From contig JAIKZH010000005.1 in assembly GCA_024682395.1 (NCBI GenBank), positions 1-64,000 of the forward strand: DNA of 64,000 nucleotides, written 5' to 3'. Of the stretch, positions 9,444 through 17,468 are shown in pieces. The notes beneath the pieces were generated by a model. It was not told the DNA's origin. It was given only the letters and a program-made list of their open reading frames with translations, and did no database searches. Origin of the DNA: Bacteroidaceae bacterium (GTDB taxonomy: Bacteria; Bacteroidota; Bacteroidia; Bacteroidales; Bacteroidaceae). A program made the translations under genes and the position numbers. Position 1 is the first letter of the stretch. Every line of letters begins with the position of its first letter.

Positions 9444-11219
9444 TTAGTTTATCATAACCATGGCACCCTTGACTGTCGTCTGGCCACTTGCTGAGAGTTC
9501 GGCTGTTGCATTTCCTTTTACGGTTGCACCAACCTTTGCTTGTATATTTGCATTCATACCGTCAATTTCCACATCACTTTTTGATGTAATACTAATCTTT
9601 GAAGTGGCATCCATGGTTATACTGTTTTTTGCCTTTAACATGATGTCCTTATTCGAACTCAACGAGATACCACTGTCGTTCATGGTTATTTCGTTCTTAT
9701 GTTGATCGGCTAAATGGATACATTTTCCGTCGTCACTGAGCTCCATTGTATTACCGCCTGGCGTTTTCAGTGTTATAATCTTCTTTTCCTCGTCAAACTC
9801 AACAGATAACTTTGCTCGTGTAACGATTGCCTTCTTATTGTTCTTTGCATCAAATTCATATGGCGGCTTCTGCTTGGCTCCATAAAAAGAGCCCAAAGCT
9901 ACAGGGTGTGAAGGATCGTTATTCATAAACCCTACTAACACCTCATCGCCTATTTCTGGCAAGAAGAAAATACTTGATTCTTTTGTTGCATATAACGAAA
10001 CAACTCTGACCCAAAGTAACTTATTCTGTCCGTCCATCCATGGCAATTCCACCTGAACACGATATTGATTTAATGGATCGCCATCAAGTTTTCTTACTAT
10101 ACCACTATGAAGTCCCTGCATTCCTGGCAAGAAACCAGAGGCTGAAGGCGACATCACATCGGGTTCTTCTGTTATATTAATATGTGAGACACCAGCACCT
10201 GCTTCTGTTACCCACTCATTATTCTTAATCGTATGTATGACTGAACCGACAAACATATTCCCATTAAATCGTTTACCCAGACCTTTCAGTTCGATCAGAC
10301 AACCTGGAACGACCTTGCTCGAGCCATAAAAACTGACAAAACCCTGATAACGTGCAAGTGCCGCCTTTAAAGCCATACTTTCCGCCCATTGTTTCAGAGC
10401 AGCATCTTCAGTCGGTGCATCGGTCTGCAGAAGCATGTCGTTTCCGACAGCAATCTTGTCGGGATTCAAATCGCCTTGTTTATTAAACTTAGGATTTGAT
10501 GCGGATGTAGCAACCATCTTCTGTTCGTCAGGCGACCATGACACCGCTTTATAGTGTGAATATTGTTCATCTGAACTCAATTCAAGATTAAAGGCAATAA
10601 TATCTTCACCAAACGTAAGAGTATGAACAGGTGAGCCATCCACCTTTGGTTTCTTTATATTTATCTTTCCACCGTCACATGACATATATAATCCACATGC
10701 ATCGGCACGTGAAAGGGCAAAATCCCAGTCTGAACAATAGTATTGTACCAAGGAACTGTGTTTGTATTGGGTTGAATCAACAGCCACACTTCCATATGAA
10801 GAAAGTGTTTCCTTGATGATTTCACTATCTGTCTTTTTCTCAAAAATACGGTTTTTACGTCCTTGTGTGGCTGCAAAAGCCGCGTCACGGCATTCCAACA
10901 CCATATAAGAACGGAAATCACTGTCGGTTTGTATTCTAAGACCGACTATTATTCCATCAAAAATCGTTTCCTGATTATTTATATCTCCTGCATCTAATCG
11001 GATGGCAGAACCAGGACTGAATGTATTTTCATCACTTTCGTCAAATGTCTGTTTGTCCTGATTGCCTGCATTGAACTTTAACGTTGCCCTACCTATACGA
11101 TTCAGTTCCAAGCATACTGTAGCTGAGACCAAATTGTATGTATCACCCAGTTTCTTACCATTTGCATACACAAAACAGGTCAATACCCTATCTTTATTCT
11201 TTGACGGAGAATCTGCCAT
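9444..11219 (-). CDS. VgrG-like spike/hub protein (Afp8-like)
   Basis: A 591-aa protein with the layout of eCIS spikes: an N-terminal gp27-like hub region (residues 1-350), an OB-fold/gp5-like segment with LNQYRVQVELPWMDG and FFLPEIGDEVLVGFMNNDP (about 385-450), then a beta-helix of short repeats to the end (such as DIMLKAKNSITMDATSKIS). The hub joins tube and tip, and the helix carries the PAAR cone. It has no C-terminal effector domain. It follows the LysM adaptor gene by 22 bases. Length and domain order fit Afp8/PVC8. Confidence 0.93.
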   Translation of the reverse strand: MADSPSKNKDRVLTCFVYANGKKLGDTYNLVSATVCLELNRIGRATLKFNAGNQDKQTFDESDENTFSPGSAIRLDAGDINNQETIFDGIIVGLRIQTDSDFRSYMVLECRDAAFAATQGRKNRIFEKKTDSEIIKETLSSYGSVAVDSTQYKHSSLVQYYCSDWDFALSRADACGLYMSCDGGKINIKKPKVDGSPVHTLTFGEDIIAFNLELSSDEQYSHYKAVSWSPDEQKMVATSASNPKFNKQGDLNPDKIAVGNDMLLQTDAPTEDAALKQWAESMALKAALARYQGFVSFYGSSKVVPGCLIELKGLGKRFNGNMFVGSVIHTIKNNEWVTEAGAGVSHINITEEPDVMSPSASGFLPGMQGLHSGIVRKLDGDPLNQYRVQVELPWMDGQNKLLWVRVVSLYATKESSIFFLPEIGDEVLVGFMNNDPSHPVALGSFYGAKQKPPYEFDAKNNKKAIVTRAKLSVEFDEEKKIITLKTPGGNTMELSDDGKCIHLADQHKNEITMNDSGISLSSNKDIMLKAKNSITMDATSKISITSKSDVEIDGMNANIQAKVGATVKGNATAELSASGQTTVKGAMVMIN

Positions 11220-11241
11220 ATTCTTTTTTAATTATACGTTA

Positions 11242-11904
11242 CTATATCTTCTTTAACATCGGCATAAGAATCTCGGTTCCTGCCGGTATATTTCTAAAAC
11301 CGTTCAAATTATTAAATTTTGCCACTTGCTCAACTAAAAGAGGGTCTCCGTATATCTCATGACACAGGTTTGCCAAAGTCTGCCCATCCTTAATAGTTAT
11401 AAGTCGTGACACATCTGGAGAGTGTTTCGAGAAGCGGGATTTTTCTTCTTTCTGACTACAATAGCCAGTAAGAACCACTTTCAATTCTGCACGTAATGGA
11501 ACACCGTCTGAATCAAACAATGTATATTCCGTATCCAAGGTCTTTAACTGACCGAAGAATGTAATATCCCCATATTCCACTTTAACAAAAGAAGGGCGAT
11601 GTCCTTCTGTATTATAATCATACAAACGTTGTTCAAGGGCATCAACCATATCATGTACAGGTTGTTGTTCATCCTCGTCTTCCATTGCACTCGTCATATC
11701 GAACAAGCAATCGAAACTGAATGTCTCTGGTTGATAACGCACATACGTATTCGAACCATTCAGACTGCCCAACTGACGGTCTTCAGCATATTGAATACCT
11801 TTAGACAGTTTCACTTGTGCCGGATTTACAGGCAATTTCAAAGCCGGATGACTTACACTACTGAAATTCTCATCTGTATAAGATGTGACAGACATATATC
11901 CCAT
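11242..11904 (-). CDS. LysM-containing hub/tube adaptor protein (Afp7-like)
   Basis: A 220-aa protein. The N-terminal two thirds contain FSFDCLFDMTSA and KVEYGDITFFGQLKTLDTEYTLF, matching the tube-adaptor fold of gp53/Afp7-type proteins. The C-terminus is a LysM motif (LITIKDGQTLANLCHEIYGD then NIPAGTEILMP, about 168-216). In eCIS and phage baseplates this small LysM protein connects the spike hub with the first tube ring. It starts 7 bases after the DUF5908 gene and is followed by the VgrG-like gene, the canonical order. The LysM here is structural rather than wall-degrading. Confidence 0.9.
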   Translation of the reverse strand: MGYMSVTSYTDENFSSVSHPALKLPVNPAQVKLSKGIQYAEDRQLGSLNGSNTYVRYQPETFSFDCLFDMTSAMEDEDEQQPVHDMVDALEQRLYDYNTEGHRPSFVKVEYGDITFFGQLKTLDTEYTLFDSDGVPLRAELKVVLTGYCSQKEEKSRFSKHSPDVSRLITIKDGQTLANLCHEIYGDPLLVEQVAKFNNLNGFRNIPAGTEILMPMLKKI

Positions 11905-11910
11905 AACTTC

Positions 11911-12099
11911 TTATCTTTCGTTTTTCTTACGTGTCTGCATATGCGTATGTCTGACAGACTGCAGTGTTTCATTATCTAACAGTCTGTCAACTATACGCTC
12001 TTCCATTTTCCGAATAACATCCTCGGAGATTTCCGTTTCCGTGATGATCTTACGTTCAACAACGGTACGTACATGCATTTCTTTGATGACTATCGGCAT
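11911..12099 (-). CDS. DUF5908 family small eCIS protein
   Basis: A 62-aa protein starting MPIVIKEMHVRTVV, the 'MPI-I-EL-I---V' opening typical of DUF5908 proteins, found next to eCIS tube and LysM genes in Bacteroidetes. The C-terminal half is charged and helical, ending in a His/Lys/Arg-rich tail. Six bases separate it from the preceding tube-like gene and seven from the LysM gene. A role in assembly or baseplate maturation is plausible, but I know of no demonstrated function. Its retention between core genes supports it being real despite its size. Confidence 0.85.
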   Translation of the reverse strand: MPIVIKEMHVRTVVERKIITETEISEDVIRKMEERIVDRLLDNETLQSVRHTHMQTRKKNER

Positions 12100-12105
12100 G
12101 GTTTC

Positions 12106-12588
12106 TTATTTTATACGTTCTAAGCGGTTATATGCTAATTCTATAGTTTCTATAGTTAACCCACTGCTGTCTGACTTCAATGCGCTCAATGAATAACTCA
12201 CAGGATATGCATGATTACACGACCATGCAGCAATGGGATTACCGCTTTTATCTAATAATTTTATGACAACATCGCATGCCTTTTTATAATATACTCCCGA
12301 ACTTCCACCAGGCAAATACATCATAGTTGCACAACGATTCACCCATGAAGAGAGATCATCACTTATAGGAGAGACAGGACGTTTTAAAGAGACTTTCTGA
12401 GGAGATATATTCTTTGGAATAAGTATCGCTTCATTAGAGTCGGTCACTTTCTCTTCTGTATTAATTCTCCATCCTATATTAGATACCTCGAAAAACGATG
12501 CTTGGAATTTCAGTCCATACATATTCTGAAAATCTACCAAGAAATAGTAATCTACGGGATATACCCAATCCGACATGTTATTTGTCAT
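12106..12588 (-). CDS. Second tube-like (gp19/T4 tail tube family) protein, Afp5-like
   Basis: A 160-aa protein of the phage tail tube fold: YPVDYYFLVDF near the start, LKRPVSPISDDLSSWV in the middle, CDVVIKLLDKSG-PIAAW and ETIELAYN at the end. These align with the corresponding blocks of the neighbouring tube protein (VVTVSLLDESGSPVKTWE, ETLVIAHEG). It probably forms a specialised ring, such as the first tube layer on the hub, as Afp5 does. It lies 12 bases after the main tube gene and 6 bases before DUF5908. It is clearly diverged from the main tube protein, so it is not a recent duplicate. Confidence 0.88.
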   Translation of the reverse strand: MTNNMSDWVYPVDYYFLVDFQNMYGLKFQASFFEVSNIGWRINTEEKVTDSNEAILIPKNISPQKVSLKRPVSPISDDLSSWVNRCATMMYLPGGSSGVYYKKACDVVIKLLDKSGNPIAAWSCNHAYPVSYSLSALKSDSSGLTIETIELAYNRLERIK

Positions 12589-12600
12589 ATATCAGATAAT

Positions 12601-13062
12601 TTATTTAAGATTAACACCTTCGTGTGCAATTACCAATGTTTCAATCGACGTTGAGTTTCCATCAGATTTAAAGCCATCCACAGAGAGTTTCTTAGGCCAA
12701 GCATTAACGGCTTCCCATGTTTTTACAGGAGAACCCGATTCGTCAAGCAAACTGACTGTTACAACTTCTCGTTGAATGGTATTCAGTTTTACTTTATTAA
12801 CCCAATCCCATAAAGCCTTATCGCCTTTGAAAATACCTTTCTTCAGCGTTAAATCTCCAGCTTTTCTAAGTCCTGGCATTTTAAGTTTAGTAAACACAGG
12901 ACTATCACCTGCACGATATGTTATTTCTTCATATTCGGTTTCAAGTCCGGATACTTCACTACATGATATATCGCCTACATTAGAAATAGACACTTTGAAA
13001 TAAAAACTTGGTAAAGGCCACGCTTGTGTACTTGCACTTTGTGCTGCTCCATTGTCTGCCAT
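12601..13062 (-). CDS. Inner tube protein (Hcp/gp19-like, Afp1-like)
   Basis: A 153-aa protein with the family pattern: PSFYFKVSI, VSGLETEYEEITYRAGDSP, LKKGIFKGDKALWDWV, VSLLDESGSPVKTWE and an ending SIETLVIAHEGV. Rings of it stack into the rigid tube that is driven out when the sheath contracts and through whose lumen cargo may travel. It lies 46 bases downstream of the sheath gene, the usual pairing. It is probably among the most abundant proteins of the particle, together with the sheath. No signal peptide is present. Confidence 0.95.
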   Translation of the reverse strand: MADNGAAQSASTQAWPLPSFYFKVSISNVGDISCSEVSGLETEYEEITYRAGDSPVFTKLKMPGLRKAGDLTLKKGIFKGDKALWDWVNKVKLNTIQREVVTVSLLDESGSPVKTWEAVNAWPKKLSVDGFKSDGNSTSIETLVIAHEGVNLK

Positions 13063-13108
13063 AATATTTTGTATTTAATTGTCTTTATTATTTAATTTGT
13101 TTTATTTA

Positions 13109-14668
13109 TCAACTCTTTTGCATCTGCTGTTGGAATGTGATCTCAATAAATTCTGCAGGATGACTGATAGCCACTAATACAGTGATTCTAAGTGTTCCTT
13201 CCAAGATATCATCACCAGTCATTGTATCTCCAAGTCCAACATGTACTTCATATGCGTCCTCTGGCACTGCACCAGCAAGACCTCCACGTTTCCATACACT
13301 ACGTAGGAAGTTCTCAATCATACACTTCATATTAATCCATGTGTTTGCATCGTTAGGTTCAAACACATATGCACGTGCAGCGTTCTTTACAGACTGTTCA
13401 AGGAATATCATTGTACGACGTACATTTATATATCTCCAGTCCTGAGAGTTACCGTCAAACGTACGTGCGCCCCATACCTTCAATCCATCGCCTGGGAATG
13501 TACGGATAGCATTTACAGCCTTACCGTTCATCGGCATATTAAGATCCTTCTGGTCGTAGTCATTAATGCTAATAGTTGGTTTGATAACCGAACTGATACC
13601 CACATTTGCAGGAGCTTTCCAAACGCCGCGAGAACTGTCAACGGCTGCATATATACCTGCCATTGCTGCTGATGGTGGAAGGATATTGATATCATCTAAG
13701 ATTGCCTTAACCAACTGATTGTAAACCACACAGTTCTGCATAAGAGCATGATGTAGGTTTATATCATATTTCATTGATGAAACTGATGCAAATTGCTTTA
13801 TCTGATCATTGTTATAGCCTAATGATTTGATAAAATCTTCTACACCATGGTCAAATTCAATCATTTCGTTGGTTATGTCACTTAAAGAAAGGATTGATGT
13901 TGCCAGATATGGATAATAAGTTGCAACATATGAAGGGGCTTTTGGTGAAAAGCCACTACGGAAATTATCAACATAATCAACCTTGGTTGCAGGATCTGCT
14001 GGATAACGGTCTATAAACACATCTACAATCGCTACGCGATTCTGTATGTTTTCCTTACTACAGTGATTTGCCATTTCTTCTTGCAAAGAAAAACATTCAC
14101 TAGCAGACAAATTAGTTGCTTCAGGAATAACAACCATTGTTGGTTCACTTTCTGTCTCAAGAGTTGAAATCGCATCAACAAGCGTTTTCTTTTTAAACTC
14201 AGAGTTATAATTACCGACAGACACAACATAACAAGGACCTCCGCCATTTGCGAAGTACAACATCATGTTAAGATAAAGAGTGAAGTTGTTCTCCACTTTA
14301 ATTGTGAACTGACGTGATGTAACACCGTCATTTGTATTCACAACAAAAGACTTGCCAGTAGGAGCTGCTGGTGTAGGGTCATCATCACCGTCTTTTTCAT
14401 CTTTCTTTGGTTTGTCATTCACTGGTTCCTTGACGTTGTTTCCAGAAGCACTAATAGAGTAGCTTGGCAAACTCATTCCGCCAAAATACTGAATAAACTC
14501 TGCCATAGATGTGATTTTCCATGGCTTACCTGTTAAATCCTCTGTTCCATTCAAAGCTTTTTCTGTGTAGCCAATAAAAGCTGGAACTGCTGTTTCTACT
14601 TCCACTACGGAATTTCCAAAAGCGTTTTTTTCTTTAATGTAAACACCCGGGGTTTTGTATTCGCCCAT
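13109..14668 (-). CDS. Contractile tail sheath protein (Afp2/3-like)
   Basis: A 519-aa protein beginning MGEYKTPGVYIKEKNAF and continuing VETAVPAFIGYTEKA, the standard N-terminus of phage and eCIS sheath proteins. Its conserved C-terminal domain includes a NDANTWINMKCMIENFLRSVW helix and ends in a strand, EFIEITFQQQMQKS, needed for mesh-like linkage between subunits. An acidic, proline-rich insertion (KPKKDEKDGDDDPTPAAP) lies near residue 100 and probably loops outward. Only one sheath gene is visible, while Afp has three. Contraction of its helical array drives the tube out. Confidence 0.95.
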   Translation of the reverse strand: MGEYKTPGVYIKEKNAFGNSVVEVETAVPAFIGYTEKALNGTEDLTGKPWKITSMAEFIQYFGGMSLPSYSISASGNNVKEPVNDKPKKDEKDGDDDPTPAAPTGKSFVVNTNDGVTSRQFTIKVENNFTLYLNMMLYFANGGGPCYVVSVGNYNSEFKKKTLVDAISTLETESEPTMVVIPEATNLSASECFSLQEEMANHCSKENIQNRVAIVDVFIDRYPADPATKVDYVDNFRSGFSPKAPSYVATYYPYLATSILSLSDITNEMIEFDHGVEDFIKSLGYNNDQIKQFASVSSMKYDINLHHALMQNCVVYNQLVKAILDDINILPPSAAMAGIYAAVDSSRGVWKAPANVGISSVIKPTISINDYDQKDLNMPMNGKAVNAIRTFPGDGLKVWGARTFDGNSQDWRYINVRRTMIFLEQSVKNAARAYVFEPNDANTWINMKCMIENFLRSVWKRGGLAGAVPEDAYEVHVGLGDTMTGDDILEGTLRITVLVAISHPAEFIEITFQQQMQKS

Positions 14669-14726
14669 TTTTTCTGATTTTTTGGTTAAACTTAAGATTT
14701 GTTATAAATAAAAACTATTTCAATAA

Positions 14727-15497
14727 TTAATAGTAGCATATTTGTTTTATAGTACCACTCGGAGCATCCATAAACCGTCCTGATTCAGGAGGAGGCACAC
14801 TGGAAAGAAGTACTATTTTGCGCTCATCGACATCGTGTGCAACCAGTCTCAACTTACAGCCGTAACGGTGTCGCATTGGGATTTCTGTTTGTGAAGATGT
14901 GCAACTTGCACCTGAAGCATAGTCTGAATAATCTGTAAATTCTGAGAACAACATATTTCCTGTACTGTCATCCAAGCTCAACTTGTTAATAGAGAAATCT
15001 AAATCTCTTCGTGGAATGAACACATAAGTCCATTTTAATGATCGTGCATGAAAACTGATTTTCACACTGATGGGATTCCCCGATTCAGCTGCATCACATA
15101 TAGTCTTATCCAAATGTAATGACATCGTACATAAACCCATGCCGATGGTTCTGCGGTTTTGAGACTGGACAAAAGACTTGTCGGCATCAATCTGCGTCGT
15201 TGCAGAATGCAGTTCCAACTCATATGCCAATGTAGGCTTAAAATCATCCCATGCGGTATATAAAGGAAACTGGCTATCATTTACGAAAAGACTTAACGTA
15301 ACCACGTCATCCTCAACGAGCTTGTTCTGATAGAAAATACCCCACTCGTTCGCTGCGACCTGTCGGAAAAAGAAGCCACGCCTCTTTGCCAGTACCTCAC
15401 TCTGACGGGTGAGATTACACGAGAACACGTCACACGACTCTCCTTCAAAGTAATCATGCTCGATAACAATGTGGTAAAGCTCACGAAATTTCTCCAT
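14727..15497 (-). CDS. Unknown eCIS-linked protein between terminator and sheath genes
   Basis: I do not recognise this 256-aa protein. It starts MEKFRELYHIVIEHDYFEG, has FFFRQVAANEWGIFYQ near residue 40, and appears rich in beta strands, with no signal peptide, membrane segment or catalytic motif. It starts 24 bases after the DUF4255 terminator gene and ends 59 bases before the sheath gene, so it is co-transcribed with the particle genes. Position suggests an assembly factor, a sheath/terminator adaptor or a surface decoration. The in-operon placement argues that it is a real component. Confidence 0.7.
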   Translation of the reverse strand: MEKFRELYHIVIEHDYFEGESCDVFSCNLTRQSEVLAKRRGFFFRQVAANEWGIFYQNKLVEDDVVTLSLFVNDSQFPLYTAWDDFKPTLAYELELHSATTQIDADKSFVQSQNRRTIGMGLCTMSLHLDKTICDAAESGNPISVKISFHARSLKWTYVFIPRRDLDFSINKLSLDDSTGNMLFSEFTDYSDYASGASCTSSQTEIPMRHRYGCKLRLVAHDVDERKIVLLSSVPPPESGRFMDAPSGTIKQICYY

Positions 15498-15520
15498 AAC
15501 ACTAATATCCCGATTCTTAT

Positions 15521-16066
15521 TCAGCTTAAACTATTCGTTTCAATATCCGGACTATCAACTGCCAAACCGTTTGATGAGATTTCAGATCCGTCAACAACAA
15601 GATTTCGGATCTTGCATATCACAGACGGATAACAATGTCCACCTAACAACGTCCACACATTATTATAATCCTGCATGGAACAATTTACGACTTCTATCGT
15701 ATATGCTACTCCGTCAATTACAAACTTGGGATAAGTCTGCACAAAACAAATTGTGTCTGACAATACCGATAATGAGTCATCATACCGTTTTTCATCAAAA
15801 ACTGCAGCCATAATCACATTAAGGTTAAGCAATAATGATGGTTGCATCTTCGAATAATTTCCGCCATTTCCCATACTGACACGAGGAGAAATACCTCCTG
15901 AAGTCTCACGTTCCACATTCAACAATGAAATAATAATCTTGTTGGGAAGACTCTCATTCTGCCCGCCTATCTGTCCTGCCGAAGCAAGCCCTTCGGGACG
16001 TTTATAGTTTCGTGTAAGATATTCATTTAATCGTTCGGCATAATTGGTTAATACTTTGTGTATCAT
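15521..16066 (-). CDS. DUF4255/Pvc16-like tube terminator (cap) protein
   Basis: A 181-aa protein. Its N-terminal region, MIHKVLTNYAERLNEYL followed by NKIIISLLNVERETS at about 42-56, is the layout of DUF4255 (Pvc16 N-terminal domain): an initial helix that begins 'I-----L---LN-YL' and the strand 'I-ISL-NIEEE'. This protein caps the distal end of tube and sheath and stops their growth. Here it is the first gene of the visible eCIS transcript, 24 bases ahead of the unknown 256-aa gene. Placement first in the operon is a usual arrangement in Bacteroidetes eCIS loci. Confidence 0.88.
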   Translation of the reverse strand: MIHKVLTNYAERLNEYLTRNYKRPEGLASAGQIGGQNESLPNKIIISLLNVERETSGGISPRVSMGNGGNYSKMQPSLLLNLNVIMAAVFDEKRYDDSLSVLSDTICFVQTYPKFVIDGVAYTIEVVNCSMQDYNNVWTLLGGHCYPSVICKIRNLVVDGSEISSNGLAVDSPDIETNSLS

Positions 16067-16580
16067 AAATTAATAATTCGACTTTATTACGCTTTTACAA
16101 TAGCGCATGAAACTATCAGCCTTTTTCAATGTATTACTACTTATACGTTATAATACGTAAATACATCTTTATAAGACATGCAGAAAAATACAAATATGTT
16201 TTCATAAACATATTACATCTGTCATACTCCAAATCTTGGGAAAAAGCAAAGATTTTTCATAAAGGTAATACCTGACAAAATGTGTTGTATAGTATCTTCT
16301 TTTAGCCTAAATGCACTTTACTTTTCTTATTATCAATAAGTTATTTTTTCTTTGCTGCAAATATCGTTATAATACCAGGCAAATACTGCAGCAAATATAA
16401 TAAAAAAGAAATAAAACGAGCAATATTTCTGTTATTTTTTATCAATAATACGTATTTTTCCTGACATTTGTTTATAACCTCAGACGATATCCCAAATATC
16501 TGTTAAAAAAATCTAAACGGATAAATCTCATCATTATAATAGTTACACTGATATTTCTTGGGATGAATATTTATAAAACC
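16067..16580 (-). promoter_or_regulatory. Gene-free leader upstream of the eCIS operon
   Basis: There is no convincing gene in this AT-rich stretch. On the minus strand the best promoter-like boxes are TATATTTG (plus bases 16392-16399) and a weaker GATATTTG (16358-16365). Either would give a leader of about 300 bases before the DUF4255 start at 16066. Neither has a convincing TTTG box upstream, so the eCIS promoter assignment is tentative. Confidence 0.3.
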
Positions 16581-16605
16581 AAAGAGTCTCATTTCGAGAC
16601 TCTTT
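16581..16605 (-). terminator. Hairpin terminator for the DUF4136 locus
   Basis: A perfect 10-bp stem (AAAGAGTCTC / GAGACTCTTT) with a 5-base loop lies just beyond the 3' end of the minus-strand DUF4136 locus. On the minus strand it is followed by GGTTTTAT, a modest T tract. It would insulate the eCIS leader from upstream transcription. Confidence 0.65.
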
Positions 16606-16614
16606 ATATCAATA

Positions 16615-16788
16615 ATATGGGAAGCTTAATCCTAACAGAATTTCTTTTTTTCTGTAATTCTAACCCGACGTTTATCGCTGACTATGAAATAGCGCTGAGA
16701 AGCTGTTATCATATGGGAAGCGCAATCCCAACAATTCTCCTTCTTTAGCTGTGATTCTAACACGACTTTCTCCGCTTACTCCAAAATA
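16615..16788 (-). repeat. Degenerate tandem duplication of the DUF4136 3' coding end
   Basis: Bases 16615-16691 align with 16711-16788 at roughly 78% identity by eye. The right copy encodes YFGVSGESRVRITAKEGEL; the left copy encodes a similar YFIVSDKRRVRITEKKKF in another frame and then meets stops. The left copy lies across and beyond the present stop codon, so it looks like the remnant of a second DUF4136-type gene or of a partial duplication. Confidence 0.6.
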
Positions 16789-17427
16789 TTTCTGGGCACA
16801 TGCTATCATCCATGGCATCAATTTTCGGAATGAAGTACTTTGATTGGAACTAATTTCATCGTCAACCTTTACTTTCCATACACTTTTTTGAGTTCTGCAA
16901 TCTACTGCTGTGATAACACACCCTATTGGAGTTACATATACATTGTCTGTCTTAGAGTCTATAGTTGTGTTCACTCGTGTGTTGGAATTACGCGATGTGT
17001 TGGTTTGAGAACTACCAAAAGTACTGGTTCTTAAGGTTGTCTTATCGTTTGACAATGTAGTTGTTGAAGTTTTATGAGAATCAGTATTTGATGTTGAGAA
17101 AGAATTTGAATTTATTGTTTAACCACGGGTTGTAGATGTGGTTGTGGACGATAATTTTTCTTCTCCAACAAAGTAAGATAGGTAAATACACAAATCTGCG
17201 AATCTTGGATCAGCCTCAACATACCCCACCTCATTCAATCTTCGTTTCAATGTCGATGCATACTCCTGAAATTCTAAATCATTATCAAGAGCTGGATCAT
17301 CTGCCATAACATAATATCTTTTATTTACTGGAGTTGTTCCAAATCCACTTACTGAGCAATAATATGTACTTTCACAACTTGTAAGAAATAAAGACAATAA
17401 TAAAACCAAATAAGCAATTCTTTTCAT
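16672..17427 (-). pseudogene. DUF4136-like lipoprotein interrupted by an in-frame stop
   Basis: A lipoprotein signal (MKRIAYLVLLLSLFLTSC, Cys18) is followed by YYVMADDPALDNDLEFQEY and FADLCIYLSYFVGEE, the first half of a DUF4136-type protein. TAA at 17119-17121 then ends the reading. The same frame continues without interruption into a Thr/Ser-rich linker and PIGCVITAVDCRTQKSVWKV, then FRKLMPWMIACAQKYFG, the normal second half. The second half could restart at a TTG (17055), giving a 127-aa piece without a signal. A single C-to-T change (CAA to TAA) would explain the break. Two separate proteins cannot be excluded, but the second half alone would be cytoplasmic and unlikely to function. Confidence 0.7.
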
Positions 17428-17468
17428 ATTCTTATGTTTTTGTATAGTTTATTATAGATATAAGTTTT

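Noticed and set aside
1-16066. Prophage or type VI secretion system
   Set aside because: No capsid, terminase, integrase or lysis genes, and no TssJLM, TssK or ClpV; DUF4255, DUF5908 and the tape-measure type fit eCIS.
16563-16748. Plus-strand open frame of 61 codons
   Set aside because: It overlaps the hairpin terminator and the duplicated end of the DUF4136 locus; not a credible protein.
17119-17121. Stop codon read as a frameshift or recoded residue
   Set aside because: Both halves are in the same frame, so no frameshift is needed, and TAA is not a selenocysteine codon; a nonsense change is simplest.
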